This document shows, piece by piece, positions 13,501 to 23,195 of a stretch of 64,000 nucleotides of DNA. The position numbers and the translations under genes are program-made. The notes under the pieces were generated by a model. That model was not told the DNA's origin and did not search any database. It was given only the letters and a program-made list of their open reading frames with translations. This DNA comes from Microglena sp. YARC. Taxonomy: Eukaryota; Chlorophyta; Chlorophyceae; Chlamydomonadales; Chlamydomonadaceae. Numbering within the stretch: the stretch's first letter is position 1; every line of letters starts with the position of its first letter. The stretch spans positions 12,813,610 to 12,877,609 of the forward strand of contig CM039462.1 of NCBI GenBank assembly GCA_022414725.1, read 5' to 3'.

Positions 13501-13597
13501 ATAATCGAAGCTTCTTACCGGCCTCCTCCCCCAGGTAGCATACTTTACATAATGTATCACGCGACACGGGCAAAGTGTTTGGGCTGGCGCCATTCAT
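7564..13597 (-). CDS. MYND zinc-finger protein, multi-exon gene, tentative model
   Basis: Exon 1 (13429-13597) starts with ATG at 13597 and encodes a MYND finger: CKVC, CQTC, YCGQEC, then WPNH (residues about 17-53). It ends at AAAAAAG|GTGAGA. MYND domains bind proline-rich partners. Exon 2 starts at 12418 after CCCGTAG and reads [12 protein letters not shown] in a frame that would supply the missing last Cys of H-x3-C, but that frame needs one more base in the A-run of exon 1; as assembled the junction is shifted, probably a homopolymer error. Exon 3 is 12045-12127 ([14 protein letters not shown], donor GTAAGT). A further exon runs from 8063 down to about 7850 ([17 protein letters not shown]); a last coding piece ends at a stop at 7564-7566. 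Joining the 8 kb exons to the MYND exons across a 4-kb intron is inference; they could be another gene. I recognise no domain after the MYND finger. Introns are full of tandem repeats that copy exon ends. Confidence 0.6.
7620..7850. repeat. Array of exon-start copies in the last intron of the MYND gene
   Basis: On the minus strand the motif TTGTGCAACTCATCAA followed by CCACGGGCGCTTTTGA recurs in whole or part about five times with GGGCCCCCACGGGCGC spacers. The same words form the edge of the coding pieces here, so the array repeats exon-edge sequence rather than unrelated satellite DNA. Confidence 0.55.
8190..8760. repeat. 24-bp interspersed minisatellite, over 20 units
   Basis: Two related 24-bp units alternate in irregular order, one containing GATAGACAAAGGCTG and the other GATAGACACAGACAG, both with ACACACAG. 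Long open frames through it in several frames are a by-product of a unit length divisible by three. It sits in the large intron of the MYND gene model. Confidence 0.95.
8850..9072 (+). mobile_element. tRNA-derived SINE-like copy A
   Basis: A decayed tRNA-like head (box A-like around 8851, box B-like GTTCAAATCTC around 8888) is followed by a body with CAACCGCCATGGTAG and a tail CCACGCCCCACCAGG. The same order of blocks occurs on the minus strand at 54340-54545 and, more diverged, at 15780-15990. The tail motif also appears alone near 9265. Confidence 0.6.
9327..9515. mobile_element. MITE-like fold-back element, AATATTAT type, copy 1
   Basis: The element starts AGGGGTCGGCTAT and is built largely of the self-complementary words TAATATTA and ATATTATATAAT around a non-palindromic core (GTCGGACGAGC). 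A second copy with the same order lies at 11575-11750. No transposase is encoded; mobilisation in trans is inferred. Confidence 0.6.
9590..10015. repeat. 57-bp minisatellite, about 7 units
   Basis: The unit is made of two diverged halves that both contain TTCCAGATCAATTATT. Its length is a multiple of three, which produces a spurious repetitive open frame. It lies in the large intron of the MYND gene model. Confidence 0.95.
10063..10265 (+). mobile_element. Dispersed about 200-bp element (GCGTCGC-head family), copy 1
   Basis: It starts with TATGCAGCGGCGCAAGCGAC and ends with a fold-back GGGGGCTCCCGCC...GGCTCCGCCAAAAA. Related copies are at 29535-29722 (+), 44100-44305 (-), 48520-48835 (-), 54930-55115 (+), 62960-63172 (-), and partial at 13840-13885 and 57140-57200. 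There is no open frame of its own. The short size, complementary ends and number of copies point to a non-autonomous mobile element. Confidence 0.75.
10270..10530. repeat. Poly-C tracts and a 70-bp imperfect duplication
   Basis: C-runs near 10277-10298, 10371-10385 and 10420-10435 separate two copies of a block containing CAGGTTTAACCGAGGTATAA. No gene. Confidence 0.8.
10558..10735. repeat. 15-bp minisatellite, about 12 units
   Basis: Variants of GTAGCGGCACTACAG are repeated head to tail, with G/A and C/T changes. No coding function is suggested. Confidence 0.9.
10740..11450. other. Intron stretch with short duplications; no exon recognised
   Basis: A 31-bp block with GTGTCTAGTCCCAGCCTTGC is duplicated at about 10826-10878. 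The word TAGTCCGCTACGGCGGCGAC occurs at about 10947 and 11127. Otherwise the stretch is unremarkable. Confidence 0.5.
11450..11945. repeat. CA/CCCA-rich simple repeats flanking a MITE-like element
   Basis: Irregular ACCC and ACAC repeats occupy 11450-11570 and 11800-11940. Between them, 11575-11750 is the second AATATTAT-type fold-back element (AGGGGTCGGC start, GCGGTTCCTT end). Confidence 0.75.
11757..12127 (-). repeat. Three copies of MYND-gene exon 3 3' end with donor sites
   Basis: On the minus strand the exon end CATCGATGCAAAGCCACACT followed by GTAAA|GTAAGTTTG (true exon, low end 12045) recurs at about 11942-12020 (donor changed to GTGAAT) and 11757-11795 (donor GTGAGT). Each copy includes the exon tail and the first intron bases, and copies shorten with distance from the exon. 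Confidence 0.75.
12430..13310. repeat. 21/17-bp minisatellite filling MYND-gene intron 1
   Basis: Units such as GTGTGAGCATGTATGGTTGG alternate with a shorter form lacking CATGTATG, about 40 units in all. They fill almost the whole intron between the MYND exon and the next exon. Every frame on both strands stays open over long distances, which is not evidence of coding. Confidence 0.95.
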
Positions 13598-15780
13598 CGA
13601 GAGAGGAGGGAGGAATTAACGAAAGAAGAAGCCAGGAGGTGTGGCTTGTCGTAAGGTTTGCGCACTTGGTAGATGGGAGTAGACGTTCGCGTACGGGACC
13701 GATCAACCCAGCTCGCACGGGGAGAGACGAAACTGGTACCCTCCTGTCAAGAAAGCAAGAAAGCGCCGTCTGTCACGTGACTGGGGTCTGGGAGGATGGA
13801 AGGATGACGCTGGCCAAGTCCGAAACCAAGTGACCGGCAGCTCGCGAAATCCACTATCCGCCAATTTTCCGCCTAGGACTTGTTCACCAAGATAGATAGA
13901 TAGTTACCGGTAGATAGATAGTTGTTACAGTCCAGGGGTAGACCATGCAGGCTCAAGGGACTCGCCCAGCCATGACAGGAGGGGCTATAACGAAAAAGCA
14001 CTTATGAACTGAACCCCAAACAATCGTTATACCGACAGGGCCTCTGAGCTCATGCTACAGTGGACATTGTATTCAATGATACTTTTTTTTAGTGAAACTC
14101 GCACGAGGCAAGAATCCAGATCCAGGTGAGGGGCCAGATCTGCACGAGTCACCATCCTATGTAATGCGAGGTGGCGTGGGCATGATTACATTACACTGCA
14201 TTGTCATCAACAGGCCATTGTTGTCGCAAGACAAGTCAGCTCCACAACATCCGGGAGTGGTCTCCCAACTAATCCTCAAAAATAGATAGGCAGTATTGCA
14301 GCAAGCAAGCATTTTTGTCAACACACAAATATAAGTGAAACTCGCATGAGGCAAGAATCCAGGTCCAGGGGCGAGCTCCTCAGAGATACAATGACAGGTG
14401 CCGTGGGCACGATTGTCAACACACGTGCCAACTTGGGCGTGGGGCAGGGCACCGGAGATTGTTATAGTACGACTGTCTGCAGTGGTGTCCGACTGTACGC
14501 AGTGGTGTCCTTAACTTCACGTCCTAAGAGTGACACATAACTCGGATGTAACAATTTCAATACGACTGTGAGACTGGATACAGCCCACTGCTCCCATCTA
14601 TGAAAGCGATTTATCCTCCTGCTCAGACAACCAGGGCTGGCCTGATCATCCACAAGGCCGTCGAGAAGATGCCTTCTGAATAACGCAGCTCAACACTCCT
14701 GTCGGCCAGACGACTAAAGATGACTGTGCTGTAGGGTACTTCAAATGGCCAAATTGGCCAGCACTTTAGCGCACTCGGAAACAAAAAAACTGCGCTTTGT
14801 AGTGCAAAAAGCGCAAAAATTGCTTGCTGCGCCCACAGGGGGTTGCAAAAAACTGCGCTTAAAGCGCAGAGGGGGTCAAAAAGTCAGCGCTCAAAAGCGC
14901 GCGCTATGAATTACCTTGCTGTGCTGCATCCAAATATCACTAATGTTTATATAACATATGTTAGCATTTTCTTACATTTATATCATATGTGCTTACATTT
15001 TTACATTGCTTACGTTTATATCACCAATGTTTTGTATATGGTGGTTGGGTGGTTGGTGGTTGGTTTACGTTTATATCACCAATGTGTTTTGCCGTTGTCA
15101 TCATGCTTATAAGCCCCAACCCCCTTGACCTCGTCTGACCGCTGGCATATCCCGAGCAGGGTTGTTTGTACGTATGTTACAGTCCAGGGGTAGACCGAAT
15201 AGGCTTAAGGGACTTGCTCAACCGTCATAGGAAGGGATGTAAAACTGACCCATGGCCTGCGTCCTGCGACGCAACCAACCAACTGAAGCTGCATCTGCGA
15301 TGCAACGGACCCTCTCCACGGTGGGTCTCAGGACGCAACAGACCCTTAGACGTTGCATTCGAGACACAGGACGCAGCGTCCCGAACAACCCCCTGATGTT
15401 GTCCAGAAGGGCACCAGGAACAATGTAACCATCATCATCATCATCATCATCATCATCACAAGGATAGATAGATACGGAGATGGTTGGTAGCCCTACGTGA
15501 CGACTTCTCTTGACTCACTCATCGACATCATCATTATCATCATCATCATCACTGCGCACGAGCCTTCAAGTACTCCTTCACAGCAGGGGTGCCTGTAGTG
15601 TCAATATAATGTTTTTGTTAGTTGTATGTATCTATGTTTTGGTGGTTGGCCCCAGTACAAGTAAACGGGCTGGCCCCCTCAACCTCCGCCTCGTAATAAG
15701 GCGAACTTTTTAATGTATTCATCATGTATGCATGTACGTGTGTACAATTGAAAAATTTGAAAATTTAAACATCCAAGAAT
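13598..15780. other. Intergenic stretch of dispersed repeats
   Basis: Contents in order: 13598-13840 upstream of the MYND gene (possible promoter, no motif called); partial GCGTCGC-family end at 13840-13885; an AGTCCAGGGGTAG-family copy at 13925-14035; an element at 14090-14250 with a truncated second copy at 14335-14420 (expanded relative at 17420-18010); GCGC-word repeat at 14735-14935; AGTCCAGGGGTAG-family copy at 15177-15245; a GCGTCCTGCGACGC repeat at 15258-15410 (related to 40805-40960 and 41420-41735); CAT trinucleotide runs near 15430 and 15528; a CCCCAGTACAAG repeat at 15645-15705. No gene is recognised. Confidence 0.6.
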
Positions 15781-15990
15781 TGTCACAATGCCCTTGAAGG
15801 ACGTGCCCAGTGGGATTAAGGGAACCGGGTCGTAAGTATGCGCTGCTCGAGCCAACATCGCACCTAGATACCAGTTACCGTGCCGGTCGACGACCCTCCG
15901 GACGGGCCTAAGCTCACTCGAGGGGGTTCGAACCCCACACCTGCGTCGATTTTTAACCTCTGCTCTGCCACTGAGCCATTCGGTTCTGAT
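15780..15990 (-). mobile_element. tRNA-derived SINE-like copy B
   Basis: On the minus strand the head reads TGGCTCAGTGGCAGAGC, a near-perfect box A with a four-base-pair D-stem, and GGTTCGAACCC, a perfect box B. The anticodon and acceptor stems do not pair, so it is not a working tRNA gene. The body that follows aligns with copies A and C (GGTAACTGG block, then GGTTCCCTTAAT). It abuts the TATG array, consistent with insertion beside or seeding of a microsatellite. Confidence 0.65.
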
Positions 15991-15997
15991 CGGTGAT

Positions 15998-16333
15998 TGT
16001 ATGTATGTATGTATGTATGTATGTATGTATGTATGTATGTATGTATGTATGTATGTATGTATGTATGTATGTATGTATGTATGTATGTATGTATACACAT
16101 ATATAGATGTGTGTATGTGTGTATGTATGTATGTATGTATGTATGTATGTATGTATGTATGTATGTATGTATGTATGCATGTATGTATGTATGCATGTAT
16201 GTATGTATGTATGTATGTATGTATGTATGTATGTATGTATGTATGCATGTATGTATGTATGTATGTATGTATGTATGTATGTATGTATGTATGTATGTAT
16301 GTATGTATGTATGTATGTATGTATGTATGTATG
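15998..16333. repeat. GTAT/ATAC tetranucleotide microsatellite, about 80 units
   Basis: The tract is nearly pure, with a short ACACATATATAGATGTGTG interruption near 16094 and a few TATGCATG variants. Open frames in both directions are artefacts of the repeat. Confidence 0.97.
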
Positions 16334-16514
16334 CTGCAATCAATCCGCAGCCAGTTAGACTGAACCTATATGTAAGTTTACCTGCCTGTGAATATCATGT
16401 TCTGGTTAATAAACTGGCTTGCAAATATCCTGTTTTGTAAACTTGTGTGTGGTGCAGTGTGGAGTGGAGTGAAATGAGCCATGCCCCCTTAGCGGGGCAG
16501 CCTGCACCTGTTTT
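16334..16514. other. Short unique stretch; possible end of the LRRC40 gene
   Basis: On the minus strand a frame compatible in phase with the last recognised LRRC40 exon could start at about 16503 (after AACAG) and run to a stop, but it lacks the helical C-terminus expected of LRRC40. This is therefore not called as an exon. Confidence 0.2.
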
Positions 16515-17405
16515 TTGCACTGCCCCTACCTTCCTCTAGCATCCACCCCAACACTCAGAACTTTCCCTACCCTAGATCACTTTGCAAACACTCTCTCCTA
16601 CCTTCCACTAGCATCCATCCCAACACTCCTACCTTTCTCTAGTGTCTGTCACGTTTCAAACACTCTCTCCCACTTTCTCTCCAGGGCCTATCCCAACACT
16701 CCTACCTTCCTCTAGTGTCTACCACTTTGTAAGCACTCTCTCCCACTTTCTCTCCAGGGCCTATCACAACACTCCTACCTTTCTCTAGTGTCTACCACTT
16801 TGCAAGCACTCTCTCCCACTTTCTCTCCAGGGCCTATCCCAACACTCCTACCTTCCTCTAGTGTCTGTCACGTTTCAAACACTCTCTCCCACTTTCTCTC
16901 CAGGGCCTATCCCAACACTCCTACCTTCCTCTAGTGTCTGTCACGTTTCAAACAATCTCTCCCACTTTCTCTCCAGGGCCTATCCCAACACTTCTACCTT
17001 CCTCTAGTGTCTACCACTTTGTAAGCACTCTCTCCCACTTTCTCTCCAGGGCCTATCCCAACACTCCTACCTTCCTCTAGCATCTACCACTTTGCAAGCA
17101 CTCTCTCCCACTTTCCTCCAGGGCCTATCCCAACACTCCTACCTTTCTCTAGTGTCTACCACTTTTCAAACACTCTCTCCCACTTTCCTACAGGGCCTAT
17201 CCCAACACTCCTACCTTCCTCTAGTGTCTACCACTTTGCAAGCACTCTTCCCACTTTCTCTCCAGGGCCTATCACAACTCTCCTACCTTTCTCTAGCATC
17301 TACCACTTTGCAAGCACTCTCTCCCACTTTCCCCCAGGGCCTATCCCAACATTCCTACATTCCTCTAGGATAGATCGCCTCGACCCATGTGTCCTCAGTG
17401 GGTTG
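16515..17405 (-). repeat. About 12 units of ~73 bp copied from LRRC40 exon 10 3' end and donor
   Basis: On the minus strand every unit contains CTAGAGGAAG|GTAGGAGTGT, matching the exon 10 end CTAGAAAAAG|GTAGGACAGT at 18105. The unit nearest the exon (17355-17405) also keeps upstream exon sequence (CCCACTGAGGACACATGGGT). The array lies downstream of the exon, as for the other donor-side arrays here. Confidence 0.7.
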
Positions 17406-17419
17406 TTATTATAAATCAA

Positions 17420-18010
17420 AACAGTGAAACTCTCACGAGGCAAGAATCCAGATCCCGGGGCGAGATCTTCATAAGAGTCACCATCCTATGTAATGAGAGG
17501 TGCCGTGGGCATGATTACATTACACTATGTAATGAGAGGTGCCGTGGGCATGATCACATTACACTATGTTATGAGAGGTGCCGTGGGCATGATAACATTA
17601 CACTATGTAATGAGAGGTGCCGTGGGCATGATTACATTACACTATGTTATGAGAGGTGCCGTGGGCATGATAACATTACACTATGTAATGAGAGGTGCCG
17701 TGGGCATGATTACATTACACTATGTAATGAGAGGTGCCGTGGGCATGATAACATTACACTATGTAATGAGAGGTGCCGTGGGCATGATTGCATTACACTA
17801 TGTAATGAGAGGTGCCGTGGGCATGATTACATTACACTATGTAATTGGAGGTGCCGTGGGCATGATTACATTACACTGTGTAATGAGAGGTGCCGTGGGC
17901 ATGATTACATTACACTATGTAATGAGAGGTGCCGTGGGCATGATTACATTGCACTTCATTGTCATCAACAGGCTATTGTTGACGCAAGACACGTCAGCTC
18001 CACAACATAC
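17420..18010 (+). repeat. Dispersed element with an internal 39-bp array, 12 units
   Basis: The outer parts (GAGGCAAGAATCCAGATCC at the left, TTGTCATCAACAGGC at the right) match 14090-14250, where the inner block is present once. Here the block, containing GAGAGGTGCCGTGGGCATGA, is repeated about 12 times. The unit boundary TGTAATG...CATTACA is self-complementary, so each unit can form a hairpin. A (TTGGG) run at 18028-18066 follows. Confidence 0.85.
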
Positions 18011-18104
18011 ATACGTGTCCAACCTTTGGGTTGGGTTGGGTTGGGTTGGGTTGGGTTGGGTTGGGGGTCCAACCTTTCGCTAGCGTCTATCGCAACTGTC
18101 CTAC

Positions 18105-21100
18105 CTTTTTCTAGGATAGATCGCAGCCTTGACCCATGTGTTCTCAGTGGGTTGCCCTCCAGTGTAAGTACACGCAGGACAGGCATGAATCCCACATAGG
18201 CTGGTATGCTGTTGATGTCGTTGTTCGACAGTCGAAGCTCCTCCAAACTGCATAACGTGTGGGGGAAGTGGGACTGGAATTAGTTTTCGAGTTTTGAATT
18301 GGTTTTGAATTCAAATTGGCATGGAGCCCACATAGGCTGACACAGTGTTGATGTGGGTGTTAGACAGTCGAAGCTCCACCTAGCTGCCAAATGGAGTGCA
18401 GACTTTTTTTTAATTCAAATTGGCATGGAGCCCACATAGGCCGGCACAGAGTTGATGTCGGTGTTCGACAGTCGAAGCTCCACCAAGCTGCCAAATGGAG
18501 GGCAGACTTGTTTTTGTAAATTCAAATTGACATGAAGCCCACTTAGGCCAGCACAGAGTTGATGTCGGTGTTCGACATTCGAAGCTCCACCAAGCTGGAA
18601 CGTGGAGGGCAGACTGGAAATAGTTATTGATTTTAATTGATTTTGAATTCAAATTGGCATGGAGCCCACATAGACCGAAACAGAGTTGATGTCGGTGTTC
18701 GACAGTCGAAGCTCCACCAAGCTGCCAAATGGAGGGCAGACTTTTTTTTAATTCAAATTGGCATGGAGCCCACATAGGCCAGCACAGTGTTGATGTCGGT
18801 GTTCGACACTCGAAGCTTTTCCAAACTGGAACGTGTGGGGGAAGTGGAACTGAAATGAATTTTTAAATTTTGAATCAGTTTTTTACCCGCTCACCTTGCC
18901 AACTCATCTATCTGATCTGGGATCACATCAAGAGGTGGGCAAACCACCAAGCTACCAACCACTCATCGCCACCACCACACCACACTACCAGCACCACCAC
19001 ACCACACTACCACCACCACACACCAGGTCACCAATCACCTTTGCCAAGTCAGCTATCTGATCTGGGATCACATCAAGAGGTGGGCCAACCACCAAGCTAC
19101 CAACCACTCATCGCCACCACCACACCACACCACACTACCACCACCACACCACACTACCAGCACCACCACACCACACTACCACCACCACACCACGGTCACC
19201 AATCACTTGCCAAGTCAGCTATCTGATCTGGGATCACATCAGGAGGTGGACCATCCACCACACCACACTACCACCACCACACCACCACCACCACACCAAG
19301 GTCACCCACTCACCTTGCCAAGTCAGCTATATGATCTAGAATCACTTCAATGGTTTCATCAGTCAGGTTCTTGAGTGACAAGGTCTAGATAGACAGAACC
19401 TCTACAGGGGAGTGGACCAACCACCAAGCTGCCAACCACTCATAACCACCACCACCACCACCACCACGGTCACCACAGTCACCCACTCACCTTGCCAAGT
19501 CAGCTATCTGATCTGGAATCACTTCAATGGTTTCATCAGTCAGGTTCTTGACTGACAAGGTCTAGAAAGACAGAGCCTCCATAGGGAAGTGAACCAACCG
19601 CCAAGCTACCAACCACTCATCACCACAACACCACCACCCACGGCACCAAGGTCACCCAGTCACCTTGCCAAGTCAGCTATCTGGTCTGGAATCACTTCAA
19701 TGGTTTCATCTGTCAGGTTCTTGACTGACAAGGTCTAGATAGACAGAGCCTCCATAGGGAAGTGAACCAACCGCCAAGCTACCAACCACTCATCACCACC
19801 ACCACCACCACGGCCACCACGGTCAACACTCACCTTGCCAAGTCAGCTATCTGGTCTGGGATCACTTCGATCTTGTTGTCCGCCAGGTTGAGATGTGACA
19901 AGGTCTAGAAAGACAGAGCCTCCATAGGGAAGTGAACCAACCGCCAAGCTACCAACCACTCATCACCACCACCACCACCACGGCCACCACGGTCACCCAT
20001 TCAACTTGCCAAGTCAGCTATCTGGTCTGGGATCACTTCGATCTTGTTGTCAGTCAGGTTGAAGCGTGACAAGGTCTAGATAGACAGAGCCCCCATAGGG
20101 AAGTGGACCAAGCACCAAGCTACCAACCACACATAACCACCACCACCACGGCCACCCACTCACCTTGCCAAGTCAGCTATCTGGTCTGGAATCAATTCCA
20201 TCTTATTGTCCGCCAGGTTGAGATGCGACAAGGTCAAAATAGACAGAGACCCCATAGGAAAGTGGACCAACCAACAAGCTACCAACCACTCATAACCACC
20301 ACCACGGCCACCACGGTCACCCATTCACCTTGCCAAGTCAGCTATCTGGTCTGGGATCACTTCCATCTTATTGTCCGCCAGGTTCTTGAGTGACAAGGTC
20401 TAGATAGACAGAGCCTCCATAGGGAAGTGGACCAACCACCAAAGCTACCAAACCACTTATCACACACCACACCACACCACACCACACCACGGCCACCCAC
20501 TCACCTTGCCAAGTCAGCTATTTGGTCAGGAATCACTTCAATCTTGTTGTCAGTCAGGTTGAGGTGCGACAAGGTCAAGATAGACAGAGCCTCCATGGGG
20601 AAGTGGACGGTGCCGGTGCGCGATAAGTCCAGGTCGGTCAGGTTGGGTGTATACAGGAGGAAGCTGTGTGGAAGCTGCCTGGCGATGGGAACACCTGGTG
20701 GGCGTGGTGTTGTATGTATGTTGTATTGTTGTTACAGTCCAGGGGTTGGCCAACTAGGCTGAAGATGTTGATTGGGTGAAGAGTTGGTGGGCAGGTGGAT
20801 GGCTGGGTGGGCAGCTTGGTGGGTAGGGAGGTCCGCGCATGAGTTCAGGTCGGTCAGGTTGGGTGGTTGGGTGGGTTGGTGGGTAGGGAGGTCGGCGCAT
20901 GAGTTCAGGTCGGTCAGGTTGGGTGGTTGGGTGGGTTGGTGGGTAGGGAGGTCGGCGCATGAGTTCAGGTTGGTCAGGTTGGGTGGTTGGGTGGGTTGGT
21001 GGGTAGGGAGGTCGGCGCATGAGTTCAGGTCGGTCAGGTTGGGTGGTTGGTGGGTTGGTGGTAGGGAGGTCCGGCGCATGAATTAGGTCGGTCAGGTTGG

Positions 21101-23163
21101 GGTGTTGGATGGGTTGGTGGGTAGGGAGGTCGGCGCATGAGTTCAGGTCGGTCAGGTTGGCTGGTTGGGTGGGTTGGTGGGTAGGGAGGTCCGCGCATGA
21201 GTTCAGGTCGGTCAGGTTGGGTGGTTGGATGGGTTGGTGGGTAGGGAGGTCCGCGCATGAGTTCAGGTCGGTCAGGTTGGGTGGTTGGGTGGGTTGGTGG
21301 GTAGGGAGGTCGGCGCATGAGTTCAGGTCGGTCAGGTTGGGTGGTTGGGCCGGTTGGTGGGTAGGGAGGTCGGCGCATGAGTTCAGGTCGGTCAGGTTGG
21401 GTGGTTGGGTGGGTTGGTGGGTAGGGAGGTCGGCGCATGAGTTCAGGTCAGTCAGGTTGGGTGGTTGGGCGGGTTGGTGAATAGGGAGGTCGGCGCATGA
21501 GTTCAGGTCGGTCAGGTTGGGTGGTTGGGTGGGTTGGTGGGTAGGGAGGTCGGCGCATGAGTTCAGGTCGGTCAGGTTGGGTGTATACAGAAGGAAGCTG
21601 TGTGGAAGCTGCCGAGCACTGGGAGACACCAGGGGGGCTAAAGGGGGGGGGGGGGGGGGGTAGTGAAAGGGGGGGTAGGTTGGTGGGTGGGCGGGGGGGG
21701 GTACGCGGGTAAGTGGGTGTGTAGGCGGATGGGTTGGTAGGGCTGGAAGGTGGGCGGGTGGGGTGTGTAGGGGGCAGGGAGGGGGGTTATAAGTGGGGCT
21801 GTTGGTGATGGAACAAGAAAAGGAAAAAAATATGTCCTGTTCTGACACAGACGCAAAAGAGGAAAGGCCTAGTTGTTAAGTAGCTGAGAGGTAGCTGAGA
21901 GCCAAGCCAATAGGTAGCTGAAAGGTAGCTGAGAGGAAGCTGAAAAGCAGGTGTACAAAAGGCTTACCCAAGGAGGGCAACACTCAAATGAAACCGAGAG
22001 GTAGCTGAGAGGAAGCTGTACACAAACATATACAAGCAGGCTTGCTGTAAGGTAGCTGAGAGGTAGCTGAGAGGTAGCTTAGAGGAAGCTGTACACAAAC
22101 ATATACCTCAAAAGGGGGGGCCGCGCTGCAAGGTAGCTGAGAGGTAGCTGAGAGGAAGTTGTACAAAAAACATATACCAGGCAGGGCAGCTGCCAGGGAG
22201 TCCTGCAAGCGTAGCTGAGAGGTAGCTGAGAGGTAGCTATGAGGTAGGTGTTTACAAACAGACATACTTGAATGTCGAGTCGGCGCAGCCAGGAGCACCG
22301 GCCAGCGGAGGCCTGCAAGGTAGTTGAGAGGTAGCAGAGGTGCTATAAGGTAGGTGTCAATAGACATACTGACATGTCGAGTCGGGCGCAGCCAGGGCAC
22401 GCGGCAGGGATGTCAGGCGGAGCTGCTGCAGGTGCTTGTTATTCGTGAGAATGAGCTAATGAGAGCTGGCGGCTGGCTGGGGGGAAAGGAGCAGGGGCAT
22501 TGGCTGAGGGTGCAATTGGCCAGATTGAAGGAAGTCATCTTTTGGAAGGTGGCCAAGGCGTTGGTGGGGATGGCTACCAGCTGAGGGGTGAGGAGGGAGG
22601 GGAAGGGTGGGGGTGGGGAGTAAGTGGGGTGGGGGCGGGGGCGGGGGGGGTAGGAGGAAAGAGAGGCAGGGGCCATTGGCTGAGGGTGCAGTTGGCCAGA
22701 TTGAGGGGTCATATTTTGGAAGGTGCCAAGCGTTGGGGGGGATGGTACCAGCTGAGGGGGAGGAAGGGGGGGGAGGGGGGTGTGGGGGTGGGGAGTAAGT
22801 AGGGGGGGGGGGAGGGGGGGGGGGTGGGGGGTGGGGGGGGTTGGGGGGGGGGGGGGGGGGGTGGGGGGGGGGGGGGGGGGGGGGGGGTGGGGGGGGGGGG
22901 GGGGGGGGGGTAGGAGGGAAGAGCAGGCGGGGCATTGCAGAGGGTGCAGTTGGCCAGATTGAGGGAAGTTCATATTTTGGAAGGTGGGCCAAGGCGTTGG
23001 GGGGGATGGCTACCAGCTGATGGGTACGGAGTCGCCGCTTGGGAGGGACCATTGAGCTGGGGGGGAGAAAGTAGGGGGTATAGTAAGTTAGGAGGGTAAG
23101 GAGGGGAGGGGGGGGGAGAAAGAGTGTAGCAATGTAGGGGCCGGTAAGGAGGGTAAGAGAGAG

Positions 23164-23195
<32 letters not shown>

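Noticed and set aside
16440..16503. Final LRRC40 exon
   Set aside because: The phase could fit, but the predicted tail lacks the conserved LRRC40 C-terminal helix and the acceptor is poor.
18028..18066. TTGGG repeats as an internal telomere
   Set aside because: TTGGG is not a common telomere repeat, the run is short, and similar runs (42150-42260) lie in an intron next to an acceptor.
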